NCBI GenBank assembly: GCA_947500035.1
Contig: CANMQP010000025.1
Coordinates: 1 to 56,947 of the forward strand
Length of the DNA: 56,947 nucleotides
Direction of reading: 5' to 3'
Origin: an uncultured Kiloniellaceae bacterium
Lineage (GTDB): Bacteria > Pseudomonadota > Alphaproteobacteria > Kiloniellales > Kiloniellaceae
Positions 25,247 through 33,526 of the stretch are shown here, in pieces. How positions within the stretch are numbered: the stretch's first letter is position 1; the number at the start of each line of letters is the position of its first letter. The notes beneath the pieces are model-generated. The model was not told the DNA's origin. It worked only from the letters and a program-made list of their open reading frames with translations, and made no database searches. A program made the position numbers and the translations under genes.

Positions 25247-26577
25247 CTGCGAGTCGTTTCCCAGCGCAGCACTGGAATCCGTCCGTTCTGCGAGGCCCGA
25301 TAGCCAAATCCTGCGACCAGCCGCTCCAGATCGATCTCCGACGCCAGGACATGCTGAACGCCACCCTGCGCCAGCGCCAGCGCCATCTTGGCACCGGGAC
25401 AGAGGTGTGCCCCGGCACTGAAGGTGAAAAGCGATGGATTGGGCCGCGCTGGACTAAAACGCCCGGGATCAAAATGCTCAGGCTCAGGGTTGGCAGCAGG
25501 ATCGCGGTTGGCAGCAGCGAGTACAAGCAGGACTGCGTCACCGGCCCGCATGTCCTGACCGGCAAGAGTCTTATCCTCGGCGAGAAAACGCCGTGTGTTT
25601 TGAACGGGAGAATCGTGACGGGCAACTTCGCGGATGACCGAACCTAACATCGCAGGCTCATCCTCAAGCTTACGCCGAAGTTCAGGTCTCTTTTGCAATG
25701 CGATCAGCGTGTTACCGATCAATCCTGCTGTTGCCTCGTAACTCTGCGACAAAAAACCGATCGCGTTTGCGATGATCGTGACCTCTTCATGACCGGCATG
25801 GCGGCAGGCGGAACGCGCGAAGCTGGAGAGCAGACCGAGGTTAACCGGCATTCCCCGAGGATTCCTGCGATCGGGGAACTGTGCCTGTTGCAGCAGTCCC
25901 TGAAACACTGCCACGAGGTTTTCGGCCGCCGCACTGCCGCGCGCAATCTGCTCGGGCGTACTTCCTGGTGCAATCGCGCGTACGAAATCCTCCATCCAGA
26001 AGACAGAGCTTGGCAGGAGGTCGCTCGGCGTCCCCAAAAGTGATCCGACCGCATAAACCGGAAGTGCACAGGCAATGTCGGGTGGAGTACCGCCTGATCC
26101 CACCCTCCGGTCTGCAGGAGGATGAGCCTGCAGAAGATGCTGCATCCAGGCATCACTCCGCCGCACAAGGGCCTTTGTATCGACCGGTGCGAAGGCGCTG
26201 CACACGGCCTGCTTCAAGGCTGCCTGACTGGCACCGTCACGCATCCGCACGAGTTGGCCAAAGATATCCCCTGCCCGCGTTCCCAGGAGCGGTTTCGGAA
26301 CGGCTTCATTCAAGGGCCGGACGCGAAAGGCGCGACAGTTCAGGATGTTCTCGATAACCTCGGCGCCGGAAGCCACCCACATTCCAAGTCTGTCATCGAA
26401 ATAGAGCGGCCGCTCGGCCACCAGAGCGGCGTAGAAGGGATAGGGGTCCGGTGCGGTAACAGCGGCGATGGGATCAAGCGGTTGAGAGAGCGACACTCCT
26501 CCGCAAGACCGCGATTGAGAATCCCGCTCACACAGAGGAGAGAGGGTCATCGTCTGGGAATTCGTTTCTGTATTCAT
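25243..26577 (-). CDS. cytochrome P450
   Basis: A soluble bacterial P450 of 444 residues if it starts at ATG 26577; an open frame continues upstream but looks non-coding, and ATG 26550 is an alternative. The heme loop FSAGAHLCPGAKMA is canonical (Cys ligand near residue 393). The K-helix ExxR lies in REVARHDSPVQ. The I-helix reads LSQSYEATAGLIGN where the usual form is AGxETT: the acid is kept but the threonine that assists oxygen activation is alanine, as in P450eryF. No ferredoxin or reductase gene is close, so the redox partner is elsewhere. The substrate is unknown. It is divergent from the class II aldolase operon over about 250 bp. Confidence 0.92.
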   Translation of the reverse strand: MNTETNSQTMTLSPLCERDSQSRSCGGVSLSQPLDPIAAVTAPDPYPFYAALVAERPLYFDDRLGMWVASGAEVIENILNCRAFRVRPLNEAVPKPLLGTRAGDIFGQLVRMRDGASQAALKQAVCSAFAPVDTKALVRRSDAWMQHLLQAHPPADRRVGSGGTPPDIACALPVYAVGSLLGTPSDLLPSSVFWMEDFVRAIAPGSTPEQIARGSAAAENLVAVFQGLLQQAQFPDRRNPRGMPVNLGLLSSFARSACRHAGHEEVTIIANAIGFLSQSYEATAGLIGNTLIALQKRPELRRKLEDEPAMLGSVIREVARHDSPVQNTRRFLAEDKTLAGQDMRAGDAVLLVLAAANRDPAANPEPEHFDPGRFSPARPNPSLFTFSAGAHLCPGAKMALALAQGGVQHVLASEIDLERLVAGFGYRASQNGRIPVLRWETTRS

Positions 26578-26830
26578 GCCAACGACATTACAGCAGTTGT
26601 CGACATTTATGTTTCGGTACAGACCGTAGTATTTTTTCAGTTCCCTGCACATGGAACAACCCGATGTTCGATTAAGGCAGGATCTAAATTCCGTGTTTGT
26701 CCGGGGAAAACAATCGTGGCAACCTGCGGTGTGGAACAGATCTGGCCGGCTGTCACTTGTTCTGGAAGAGTGAAGTACCGGAAGACCGAATATCGGCACC
26801 CCGTCGTATCGAGCAAGAGCGAGGAACCCT

Positions 26831-27586
26831 ATGTCCGTCACAGCCGTAAAATCGCTTCGCGACAATGGAGCCTACTACGAAGAGCGTGTCGATCTGGCCT
26901 GCGCTTTCCGCTGGACCGCGAAACTCAATATGCACGAATCCGTCGCCAATCACTTCAGTCTGGCGGTCAATGACGATGGTTCGCAATTCCTGCTGAACCC
27001 CAACGGCATGCACTTTTCCCGCATCCGCGCCAGCGATCTGATCCTGATCGACGCCAACGACCCCACGACCATGGACCAGCCCAATGCGCCGGAACGCACG
27101 GCCTGGGGCCTGCACGGCGCGATCCACCGCAACAGTCCGCAGGCCCGCTGCGTTCTGCACGCCCATTCAAAGTACGCCACGGTGCTCGCGTGCCTGGCCG
27201 ACAGCAGCATTCCGCCGATCGATCAGAATACGGCGCGTTTCTTCAATCGCATTGTCGTCGATGACGGATATGGCGGTCTGGCACTGGATGACGAGGCAGA
27301 GCGCTGCACGAAGATCCTCGGCGACAAGAAGGTCATGGTGATGGGCAATCATGGGGTCCTGGTCACGGGAGAGAACGTCGCCGAAGCTTTTGATTGCCTC
27401 TACTACCTGGAACGTTCAGCTGAAACCCTGATTACTGCCTACATGACCGGCCAACCCCTTCGCGTTCTCTCCGACGAGATCGCGGAAAAGACCGCGCAGC
27501 AGTGGGAAGCCGATGGATTGGGTCAGAATCACTTTCGCGAGCTGCGCAAAATACTGGACGACGAAGCCCCGGACTACCGCAGCTAG
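26831..27586 (+). CDS. class II aldolase/adducin-family protein
   Basis: A 251-residue protein of the AraD/FucA/adducin superfamily of zinc-dependent aldolases and epimerases. Visible motifs are VANHFSLAV near residue 40, LLNPNGMHFSRI, the zinc-ligand pair CVLHAHSKYATVLA (His-x-His), and the third ligand in VMVMGNHGVLVTGE. The closest subfamily has members with decarboxylase or unknown activity, so the substrate is not assigned. It leads a probable operon with the histidine phosphatase (5-bp gap) and DinB genes (4-bp gap). ATG 26831 lies after a GAGCGAGGAACC tract that offers a Shine-Dalgarno. Confidence 0.88.
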   Translation: MSVTAVKSLRDNGAYYEERVDLACAFRWTAKLNMHESVANHFSLAVNDDGSQFLLNPNGMHFSRIRASDLILIDANDPTTMDQPNAPERTAWGLHGAIHRNSPQARCVLHAHSKYATVLACLADSSIPPIDQNTARFFNRIVVDDGYGGLALDDEAERCTKILGDKKVMVMGNHGVLVTGENVAEAFDCLYYLERSAETLITAYMTGQPLRVLSDEIAEKTAQQWEADGLGQNHFRELRKILDDEAPDYRS

Positions 27587-27591
27587 TCAGC

Positions 27592-28182
27592 ATGCTGACC
27601 GCGACCGAGTTTTATTTTCTCCGGCACGGTGAAACCGACTGGAACCTGCAAGGGCGCGCGCAGGGACAGACCGATGTGCCCTTGAACGATCGGGGCCGTG
27701 CCCAGGCCCACGCGGCCCAATCCCTTACGAAGCACCTGCCGATCACAAGAATCTGCTCCAGCCCCCTCTCCCGCGCCCTCGAGACGGCAGAAATTCTGCA
27801 GGAAGCGCTCGGATGCTCTCTCGAAGTCATTGAGGAACTCCGCGAGTGCAGCTGGGGCGTGTGCGAGGGCGGGAGCAAGGGCGATTGGTTCCAGGATTGG
27901 AAAAGCAGCCTGTCGAACCCCGTGGGCGCCGAACCCTACGAAGCCTTGCTGAAACGTGCGCTGCGAGGCCTCAATAAAGCGCTGGCCTACCCGGGGCCTG
28001 TGTTGATCGTCGCACACGGCGGCGTATACTGGTCCGTACAAAAGCATGCCGCATTGGGCGCGGAGTTCGATCTGCCCAATGCTGTGCCGGTGCGGCACGA
28101 ACCACCGAGAGAGGGCTTCCCCTGGTGGCAGGCAAGCGAGCTTGATGAACATCCGCGAGAGTGCAACGGCATAGAGCAATAG
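27592..28182 (+). CDS. histidine phosphatase family protein (phosphoglycerate mutase-like)
   Basis: A 196-residue member of the histidine phosphatase superfamily. The catalytic RHG motif is in FYFLRHGETDWNLQGR at the N-terminus, followed by QGQTDVPLNDRGRAQA, CSSPLSRALETAEI and the second catalytic His in VLIVAHGGVYW. The LRECSWGVCEG segment carries the acid. Homologues include GpmB-like and CobC-like phosphatases. With a B12 cluster nearby, alpha-ribazole phosphatase is conceivable, but the gene sits in an aldolase operon about 6 kb away, so this stays open. ATG 27592 follows the aldolase stop by five bases. Confidence 0.88.
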   Translation: MLTATEFYFLRHGETDWNLQGRAQGQTDVPLNDRGRAQAHAAQSLTKHLPITRICSSPLSRALETAEILQEALGCSLEVIEELRECSWGVCEGGSKGDWFQDWKSSLSNPVGAEPYEALLKRALRGLNKALAYPGPVLIVAHGGVYWSVQKHAALGAEFDLPNAVPVRHEPPREGFPWWQASELDEHPRECNGIEQ

Positions 28183-28186
28183 CATT

Positions 28187-28753
28187 ATGACCTATTTCAC
28201 AGAAGCGCTGATCGAAATGGCCCGGAATTCGGCCTGGGCCAATTATCGCTTGCTCAGCGCCTGCTGTGATTTGAGCCAGGCGGAATTCGTAGCGGAACGA
28301 ACCGGATTCTTCCCATCTATTTCAGAGACCCTGAATCACAACCTTCAGGTCGATTGTTTCTATATCGATGCCCTGGAAGGCAATCCGATGGGTCCGGCCA
28401 GCCGAACGCTGCCACCCGAGCCGACGGCACCCGCCCTCATGGAGGCACAACGTAAATGGGATCAGCGCCTGATCACCTTTTGCGAAGCGTTGATGCCCCA
28501 GGACCTGCAGGCGGAGGTCCGCCTGGTCCGGGAAGAAAACCTTCAGCTCGAGCGAACCGACAGAGTCCTGCTTCATCTCTTTCAACACCAGATCCACCAT
28601 CGAGGCCAGGCTCACGCCATGATGTCGGCGACGTCCGTCTCCCCGCCCCAGCTTGACGAGTTTTTCCTCTCAGGAGATCTGACTCTGAGAGAAAAGGATT
28701 TCGAAGCGATGGGTTGGGACCCGGAGCGGCACACACTCTCGGAGCCCGTCTAA
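28187..28753 (+). CDS. DinB-family protein
   Basis: A 188-residue four-helix bundle of the DinB/YfiT metalloenzyme superfamily. The putative metal His residues are in SETLNHNLQVDCF (first) and FQHQIHHRGQAHAMM (second and third). Relatives include thiol-dependent S-transferases (mycothiol and bacillithiol enzymes), and many DinB proteins are uncharacterised. The gene follows the phosphatase by four bases and is the end of the operon. The excisionase-like gene converges on it. Confidence 0.88.
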   Translation: MTYFTEALIEMARNSAWANYRLLSACCDLSQAEFVAERTGFFPSISETLNHNLQVDCFYIDALEGNPMGPASRTLPPEPTAPALMEAQRKWDQRLITFCEALMPQDLQAEVRLVREENLQLERTDRVLLHLFQHQIHHRGQAHAMMSATSVSPPQLDEFFLSGDLTLREKDFEAMGWDPERHTLSEPV

Positions 28754-28787
28754 GCTCCCACTCATCTAAGTTCCACCGAAAAGACTC

Positions 28788-28997
28788 TCATGAATGCGTC
28801 CCGGCCTCACTTTCGTTGGGCGGACGGTTGGCCCGGGCGTTAACGAAGGCTTCCAGGTCCTTCTTGGCCACACGCCAATCCCGGCCAAACTTAACCGCCC
28901 GCAGGCTTTCATCGTGGATCCAGGACCGGACAGTGCTCTCCTTGACCTTCAAGAGATCTGCAACCTCGTGAAGGGTGTACATCGGGTGACTCAGCAT
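28788..28997 (-). CDS. excisionase-family (MerR-like HTH) DNA-binding protein
   Basis: A 69-residue protein with a single helix-turn-helix of the excisionase/BldC type: MYTLHEVADLLKVKESTVRS, then a wing with AVKFGRDWRVAKKDLEAFV. An AAGG about seven bases upstream supports ATG 28997; ATG 28982 is an alternative. No integrase, att site or phage gene is nearby, so it is probably a small chromosomal regulator and not part of an active element. The target is unknown. Confidence 0.8.
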   Translation of the reverse strand: MLSHPMYTLHEVADLLKVKESTVRSWIHDESLRAVKFGRDWRVAKKDLEAFVNARANRPPNESEAGTHS

Positions 28998-29469
28998 CGA
29001 TCGCCTTTACATCTTTAATCCTGTGCAGGACATATATCCGTTCTGCTTCGTTTGTAGGGCCTTTTGATATTTTTTATTTGTTTTTTGAATTTTTTCATGC
29101 AATTGCACAGTCCTGCTGCGTGAAAAGGCCTTATCTGCCCGTTTTGGGCCAATACACCGCCTGCTAGATTTGCTAAATTACGATCGATGAGATTGCAGTG
29201 CTGTAAGAGAATGGCGCGCTCCCTTGACAGTCAGCCGCTATTCTTTCAAGACCGGTCCTTATTCAGAGGAGCGTGCCGGTCAGTCGGGCATACCAGCCTG
29301 GGCAGAAGCTGCATTCTCGAAGGAAGTCCGGCCTCGAAGGAAGTCCGGCCTCGATGGAAATCCGGCCTCGAAGGAAATCCGGCGTCGGGCGGCCTGCAGC
29401 GCCTTCTGTGTGAGACGACATAACAAGACAAACGGCTAAAACAGCCGACAAACAAGGCAAAGTAGATAT
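28998..29469. other. long AT-rich leader region upstream of the carbonic anhydrase gene
   Basis: About 470 bp without a convincing gene. The first part (29040-29100) is markedly A+T-rich with T-runs. The second part contains a 17-bp tandem repeat (29319-29386). Short open frames across the repeat shift frame and have no resemblance to proteins. Promoters of the carbonic anhydrase gene (rightward) and the excisionase-like gene (leftward) should lie here. Confidence 0.5.
29319..29386. repeat. four tandem copies of a 17-bp repeat
   Basis: The unit is GAAGGAAGTCCGGCCTC. Copies 1 and 2 are identical, copy 3 has two changes, and copy 4 also has two changes. They are head to tail with no spacer. 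A 17-bp period is not a multiple of three, so the repeat is not a coding one. Each copy carries GGAARTCCGGCC. Confidence 0.95.
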
Positions 29470-30111
29470 ATGCGTAGAGTATCCGACCTGGTTGAGGGAT
29501 ATCACCGTTTCCTCAGAGGCCAATACCCGGAGGAAGCGGAACTCTATCGGTCCTTGGCCGAAGCCGGACAAGCACCGAAAACAATGGTCATCGCCTGTTG
29601 CGACAGCCGCGTAGACCCCGCAGCTATCTTCAATGCCGGCCCCGGGCGCCTGTTCGTCGTGCGTAACGTGGCGAACCTGGTTCCCCCCTTTGAGCCCAGC
29701 GGCGACCACCACGGCACCAGCGCGGCTGTTGAATATGCGGTCTTGTCATTGGAAGTAGAGAATATTCTCGTCATGGGGCACGGGCGCTGCGGAGGCATCA
29801 GGGCATTTCTGGATGGCCTCCACGAAAAGCCCAGCAAGCATAGCTTCATCGACAGCTGGATGTCCCTCCTATCGCCTGCGCGCGAAGAGGCTCTTCGCGA
29901 CTGCGCCGGAGAGCCCATCGAGACCCAACAACGCGCCCTCGAACATGCCTCGATCCGCAATTCGATCGAGAACCTGAAGACCTTCCCCTTCGTCAAGGAG
30001 CGCGTGGACGACGGGCGTCTCCGCCTGATGGGTGCCTTTTTCGATATCGCGGAGGGCCTGCTCATGACGCTGAACCAGGAAAGCGGGCAGTTCGAGGCGG
30101 TTGACCAGTAG
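29470..30111 (+). CDS. beta-class carbonic anhydrase
   Basis: Interconverts CO2 and bicarbonate in the cytoplasm. The 213 residues contain the zinc-site motifs of beta carbonic anhydrases: CCDSRVDP (Cys43, Asp45 and Arg47) and MGHGRCGGI (His104 and Cys107). VVRNVANLVPP and SAAVEYAVLSL are conserved family blocks. Length and motifs fit the Can/CynT group. It stands alone, preceded by the long repeat-containing leader and followed by the convergent BKACE gene 80 bp away. Carboxylation steps in nearby catabolic pathways may use its product, but this is inference. Confidence 0.95.
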   Translation: MRRVSDLVEGYHRFLRGQYPEEAELYRSLAEAGQAPKTMVIACCDSRVDPAAIFNAGPGRLFVVRNVANLVPPFEPSGDHHGTSAAVEYAVLSLEVENILVMGHGRCGGIRAFLDGLHEKPSKHSFIDSWMSLLSPAREEALRDCAGEPIETQQRALEHASIRNSIENLKTFPFVKERVDDGRLRLMGAFFDIAEGLLMTLNQESGQFEAVDQ

Positions 30112-30191
30112 GCCGCGCAGCCGCAGCGAAGACTCTTCCACGCTTTACGAGTCGGCGTCGGACTCTTCCCGCGCGCGTCGACCGGCAGCAA

Positions 30192-31118
30192 TCAGAATCC
30201 GACCTGATCCCCACCTTTGAGCTGCAGCATGGCGCGTGCCTCTGCGGGTGTGGCCACATCCAGCCCAAGCCCCTCGATAATCCCGCGGACCTTGATGACC
30301 TGCTCGGCGTTGGATTTCGCGAGCTGTCCCGGGCCGATCCACAGGCTGTCCTCAAGTCCGACCCTGACATTCCCGCCCATGGCGGCGGCAATGGCCGCAA
30401 CAGGCATCTGATTGCGCCCGGCCCCCAGAACCGACCAGTGATAGTCCTTGCCGAAGAGACGATCCGCCGTGCGTTTCATGTGGGCGATATCTTCCGGATG
30501 CGCCCCGATGCCGCCCAGGATACCAAAGACGGACTGTACAAAGAACGGTGGTTTGACCACTCCCCGTTCGGCAAAGTGCGCAAGCGTATAAAGGTGACTG
30601 ATGTCGTAGCACTCGATTTCAAAGCGCGTTCCGTTCTCGGCACAGGTGGTCAGGATGTATTCGATGTCGGCGAAGGTATTCTTGAAGATCCGGTCTCGTG
30701 AGCCTTCCAGATATTCATATTCCCACTGATGCTTCAGTTCGGGAAAGCGCTCCAGCATGGGATAGAGACCGAAGTTCATCGAACCCATGTTCAGCGAGGC
30801 GACCTCGGGGCGGCAGGTCTTTGCGGGTGCAACCCGCTCCTCAATGGTCATGGTGGCGGCACCGCCGGTGGTGATATTGACCACAGAATCAGAGCGTTGC
30901 TTGATGACCCGCAAAAACGGCATGAAGGCCTCGACCGCCTGGTCCGGTTCGCCCGTCTCGGGATCGCGGGCATGCAGATGAACGATGGCGGCGCCGGCTT
31001 CGGCCGCCCCGATGGCCGCGTCCGCGATCTCTTCTGCGGTGATGGGAAGGTGCGGCGACATGGTCGGCGTATGAATTGACCCCGTGACCGCACAGGTGAT
31101 AATGACTTTACCGCTCAT
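30192..31118 (-). CDS. beta-keto acid cleavage enzyme (BKACE, DUF849)
   Basis: BKACE enzymes condense a beta-keto acid with acetyl-CoA and cleave it to acetoacetate and a CoA ester, using zinc. Known members act on 3-keto-5-aminohexanoate (Kce) and dehydrocarnitine. The 308 residues open with VIITCAVTGSIHTPTMSP, carry the zinc pair in IVHLHARDPETGEP (His47 and His49), then NITTGG, SLNMGSMNFG, and FGILGGIGAHPEDI with the C-terminal GGNVRVGLEDSLWIG. The specific substrate cannot be read off. The SDR is divergent over 250 bp. A dehydrocarnitine-like role would suit the methylamine enzymes at 36-41 kb. Confidence 0.92.
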   Translation of the reverse strand: MSGKVIITCAVTGSIHTPTMSPHLPITAEEIADAAIGAAEAGAAIVHLHARDPETGEPDQAVEAFMPFLRVIKQRSDSVVNITTGGAATMTIEERVAPAKTCRPEVASLNMGSMNFGLYPMLERFPELKHQWEYEYLEGSRDRIFKNTFADIEYILTTCAENGTRFEIECYDISHLYTLAHFAERGVVKPPFFVQSVFGILGGIGAHPEDIAHMKRTADRLFGKDYHWSVLGAGRNQMPVAAIAAAMGGNVRVGLEDSLWIGPGQLAKSNAEQVIKVRGIIEGLGLDVATPAEARAMLQLKGGDQVGF

Positions 31119-31368
31119 AGATTGACTGCTCCCAACTTTCGCCGCTGCCAGTTCTTCCGATACTCATGGCATCGGCCCAAAAAGACCATGCCGCTTCAAA
31201 TTCTACCCGATGGCATAGCTTCAGACTTACAGGCTGTTTGATCAAAGTATATGTAGCACAGGGCGATGACTCCTTTGGCGGCGGAATTTGCTCGCCAATC
31301 ATGCGCTGCGGGTATCATCATGAGTGCTAAAGGTCCAAAAGAGACTCGATAAGGGAGATACCAGGACA

Positions 31369-32145
31369 ATGGATTTACAGATCGAGGGCCTGCGGGTCGT
31401 CATCACCGCCGGAGCGGCCGGGATCGGCCTGGAGACGGCGCGGGCGTTCCGGGAAGAAGGTGCCGAAGTTGTCGTCTGCGACGCCGATCCGCAAGCTGTC
31501 GCCAGCGTTGCCGACGAACTTCCCGGCGTGAAGGCAAGCGTCTGCGATGTTACGGATCGGGGCGCGGTGACGACTTTCATTGAAGATGCGGCAAAGCAGA
31601 TGGGCGGGATCGATGTTCTGGTCAACAACGCCGGAAACGCCGGCCCGACTGCGCCTGTTGAAGAGGTTCACCCTGAAGACTGGGACCGTTGCCTCGAAGT
31701 CTGCCTGACCGGCCAGTTCAACTGCACACGCGTCGCCGTGCCCTATCTGCGCAAAAGCGGGAACCCCTCTATCGTCAACCTCTCCTCCGCCGCCGGGCGC
31801 CATGGCTTTGCGATGCGCACGCCCTATGCGGCCGCCAAGTGGGGCGTGATTGGCTTCACCAAGTCCCTCTCGATTGAACTTGGCGGCGACGGCATCCGGG
31901 TCAACGCCATCCTGCCAGGCATTGTCGCCGGTGACCGTCAGCGCCGGGTCATGGAGGCCAAGGCTCAGCAGAAGGGCGTCTCGGTCAAGGAGATCGAAGC
32001 AGAGGCCTTCTCCTACACCTCGATCAAGGATTACGTCACGCAGCAGCAGATTGCAGATCAGATTCTCTTCATTGTCAGCCCGCGCGGACGCACCATTTCG
32101 GGGCAGGCCATCTCGGTCTGCGGCGATATCAAGATGCTGGCGTAA
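31369..32145 (+). CDS. short-chain dehydrogenase/reductase (SDR)
   Basis: A 258-residue classical SDR. It has an NAD(P) loop VVITAGAAGIGLETARAF, an acidic residue after strand two (VVCDADP) that favours NAD, the NNAGN motif, the catalytic Ser in NLSSAAG and the YAAAKWGVIG Tyr-x3-Lys pair. The end, ISVCGDIKMLA, fits an oxidoreductase of small hydroxy acids or sugars; the substrate is unknown. ATG 31369, behind an AGGA, is preferred to an upstream GTG (31324). Its position opposite BKACE suggests that it makes the beta-keto acid from a beta-hydroxy acid, which is inference. Confidence 0.9.
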   Translation: MDLQIEGLRVVITAGAAGIGLETARAFREEGAEVVVCDADPQAVASVADELPGVKASVCDVTDRGAVTTFIEDAAKQMGGIDVLVNNAGNAGPTAPVEEVHPEDWDRCLEVCLTGQFNCTRVAVPYLRKSGNPSIVNLSSAAGRHGFAMRTPYAAAKWGVIGFTKSLSIELGGDGIRVNAILPGIVAGDRQRRVMEAKAQQKGVSVKEIEAEAFSYTSIKDYVTQQQIADQILFIVSPRGRTISGQAISVCGDIKMLA

Positions 32146-32232
32146 CCTTCACCACAACCCTTGAGCCAAGCAAAGAAACTCAAAAGAAGAGTCTCTCTAA
32201 AAGAAAGAATGGGCCTGAAAAATGCGTGACGC

Positions 32233-33513
32233 TTACGAGCCGCCGATGTGTTTCGCCGCATAGGAGATGGCATCGACGGTCTGCGCAATATCGTCGTCGG
32301 TGAGCGCGAGCGAGGGATAGATCTTCCCGTCCGGTTTGAAGATGCCCCGCTCACGGAGCTTCTGGTTAAAGCGCCTTCCGAGACTGGCGTCCCCGCGCAG
32401 GACGCCGCGGTAGCCGGTGACCCGGTCCGAGGCGAACACCACATCGAAGAGGACCGGATCGCCGACGACCTGATGATCGACACCGGCTGCCGAGAGATGC
32501 TCTTCGAGGGCCTTCATAATGCTCTCTCCGCTTGCCCGCAGACGCTCGTAGCTGCCGGGGCGCCGCAAAACCTCCATGGTCTTCAACCCTGCTGCCGCGG
32601 CAACGGGATTGCCGCTCAGGGTACCGATCTGCAAGGTAAACCCCGTCTCCCCGACTTTGGCTTTGTCGAAGTGCGCCATCACCTCGGCCTTGCCTGCGAT
32701 GGCCGCCAGCGGAAAACCGCCGCCGATAATCTTGCCCAGACTGCAAAGATCCGGCGTTACGCCATAAAGCTCCTGTGCGCCGCCGTAGGCCAGACGGAAC
32801 CCGGTCACGACCTCGTCGAAGATCAGCAGAATGCCGTGCTTTTCCGTCTCTTCCCGCAGCGCCTCCAGGAAGCCCGGCTCAGGCGGAATCAGGCGTTGCA
32901 AAGGCTCAGCAATAACGGCGGCGATTTCCCCGGCATGTTCAGCCAGGAGCTGTCGTATGAAACCGATATCGTTGAAGGGTGCGATCAGCATGTGGTCCCG
33001 TACGGAGTCCGGAATTCCCGCGGAATCGGGCACCGCCATGGGAAAGTTCGCAAGCCGGGTCGGCGCCAGACTCATCAGAGCCTCCGCCGACATACCGTGA
33101 TAACCGCCCTCGAACTTCACGATCTTGTCGCGGCCTGTGTGCGCCCGCGCCAGACGCATGGCGTACATATCCGCCTCGCCGCCGGTGCTGACAAAGCGCA
33201 CCTGATCGGCGCAGGCCACCGCGTTGCAGATTTCCTCGGCCAGCTCGATCCCTCGGGCATTGTTGGCAAAGAAGGTCATGCCCTTGGCGAGTTGCTCCTG
33301 CACGGCCTCCAGGACCTCCGGGTGACCGTGCCCCAACAGCATGGGGCCGGAACCGATCAGATAATCGATATACTCCTTGCCGTCCTCGTCCCAGACCCGC
33401 GAACCGCGCCCCTCGCGAATGACAATGCCCGGATCGAAATTGCCGAAGCCGCCGCCGGGCAGCACCTTTTCTGCACGGGCGATCCAGTCTTGCTGAGAAA
33501 TATGGGCATCCAT
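32233..33513 (-). CDS. class III aminotransferase (glutamate-1-semialdehyde aminomutase-like)
   Basis: A PLP enzyme of 426 residues from ATG 33513, with AGGAG eight bases upstream. Conserved blocks are YIDYLIGSGPMLLGHGHPEV, VSTGGEADMYAMRLARAHTG, FEGGYHGMSAEAL, LLIFDEVVTGFRL (with the PLP-pairing Asp) and CSLGKIIGGGFPLAAIAG (the Schiff-base Lys at about residue 261). Family members include glutamate-1-semialdehyde mutase and omega-aminotransferases. A biosynthetic heme role is unlikely because the gene sits in a catabolic operon, 13 bases after the second MR/MLE gene. Confidence 0.9.
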   Translation of the reverse strand: MDAHISQQDWIARAEKVLPGGGFGNFDPGIVIREGRGSRVWDEDGKEYIDYLIGSGPMLLGHGHPEVLEAVQEQLAKGMTFFANNARGIELAEEICNAVACADQVRFVSTGGEADMYAMRLARAHTGRDKIVKFEGGYHGMSAEALMSLAPTRLANFPMAVPDSAGIPDSVRDHMLIAPFNDIGFIRQLLAEHAGEIAAVIAEPLQRLIPPEPGFLEALREETEKHGILLIFDEVVTGFRLAYGGAQELYGVTPDLCSLGKIIGGGFPLAAIAGKAEVMAHFDKAKVGETGFTLQIGTLSGNPVAAAAGLKTMEVLRRPGSYERLRASGESIMKALEEHLSAAGVDHQVVGDPVLFDVVFASDRVTGYRGVLRGDASLGRRFNQKLRERGIFKPDGKIYPSLALTDDDIAQTVDAISYAAKHIGGS

Positions 33514-33526
33514 CCGAAGGCTCCTG

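Noticed and set aside
26578-26865. Upstream extension of the P450 by 96 codons
   Set aside because: The extension has no resemblance to a P450 or a signal sequence, is rich in Cys and Arg, and overlaps the divergent aldolase start; ATG 26577 gives the normal length.
27592-28182. alpha-ribazole phosphatase CobC
   Set aside because: The fold fits, but the gene is in an aldolase operon, away from the B12 genes, and no residue unique to CobC is evident; kept as a general histidine phosphatase.
29319-29386. CRISPR array
   Set aside because: The units are 17 bp, contiguous and without spacers.
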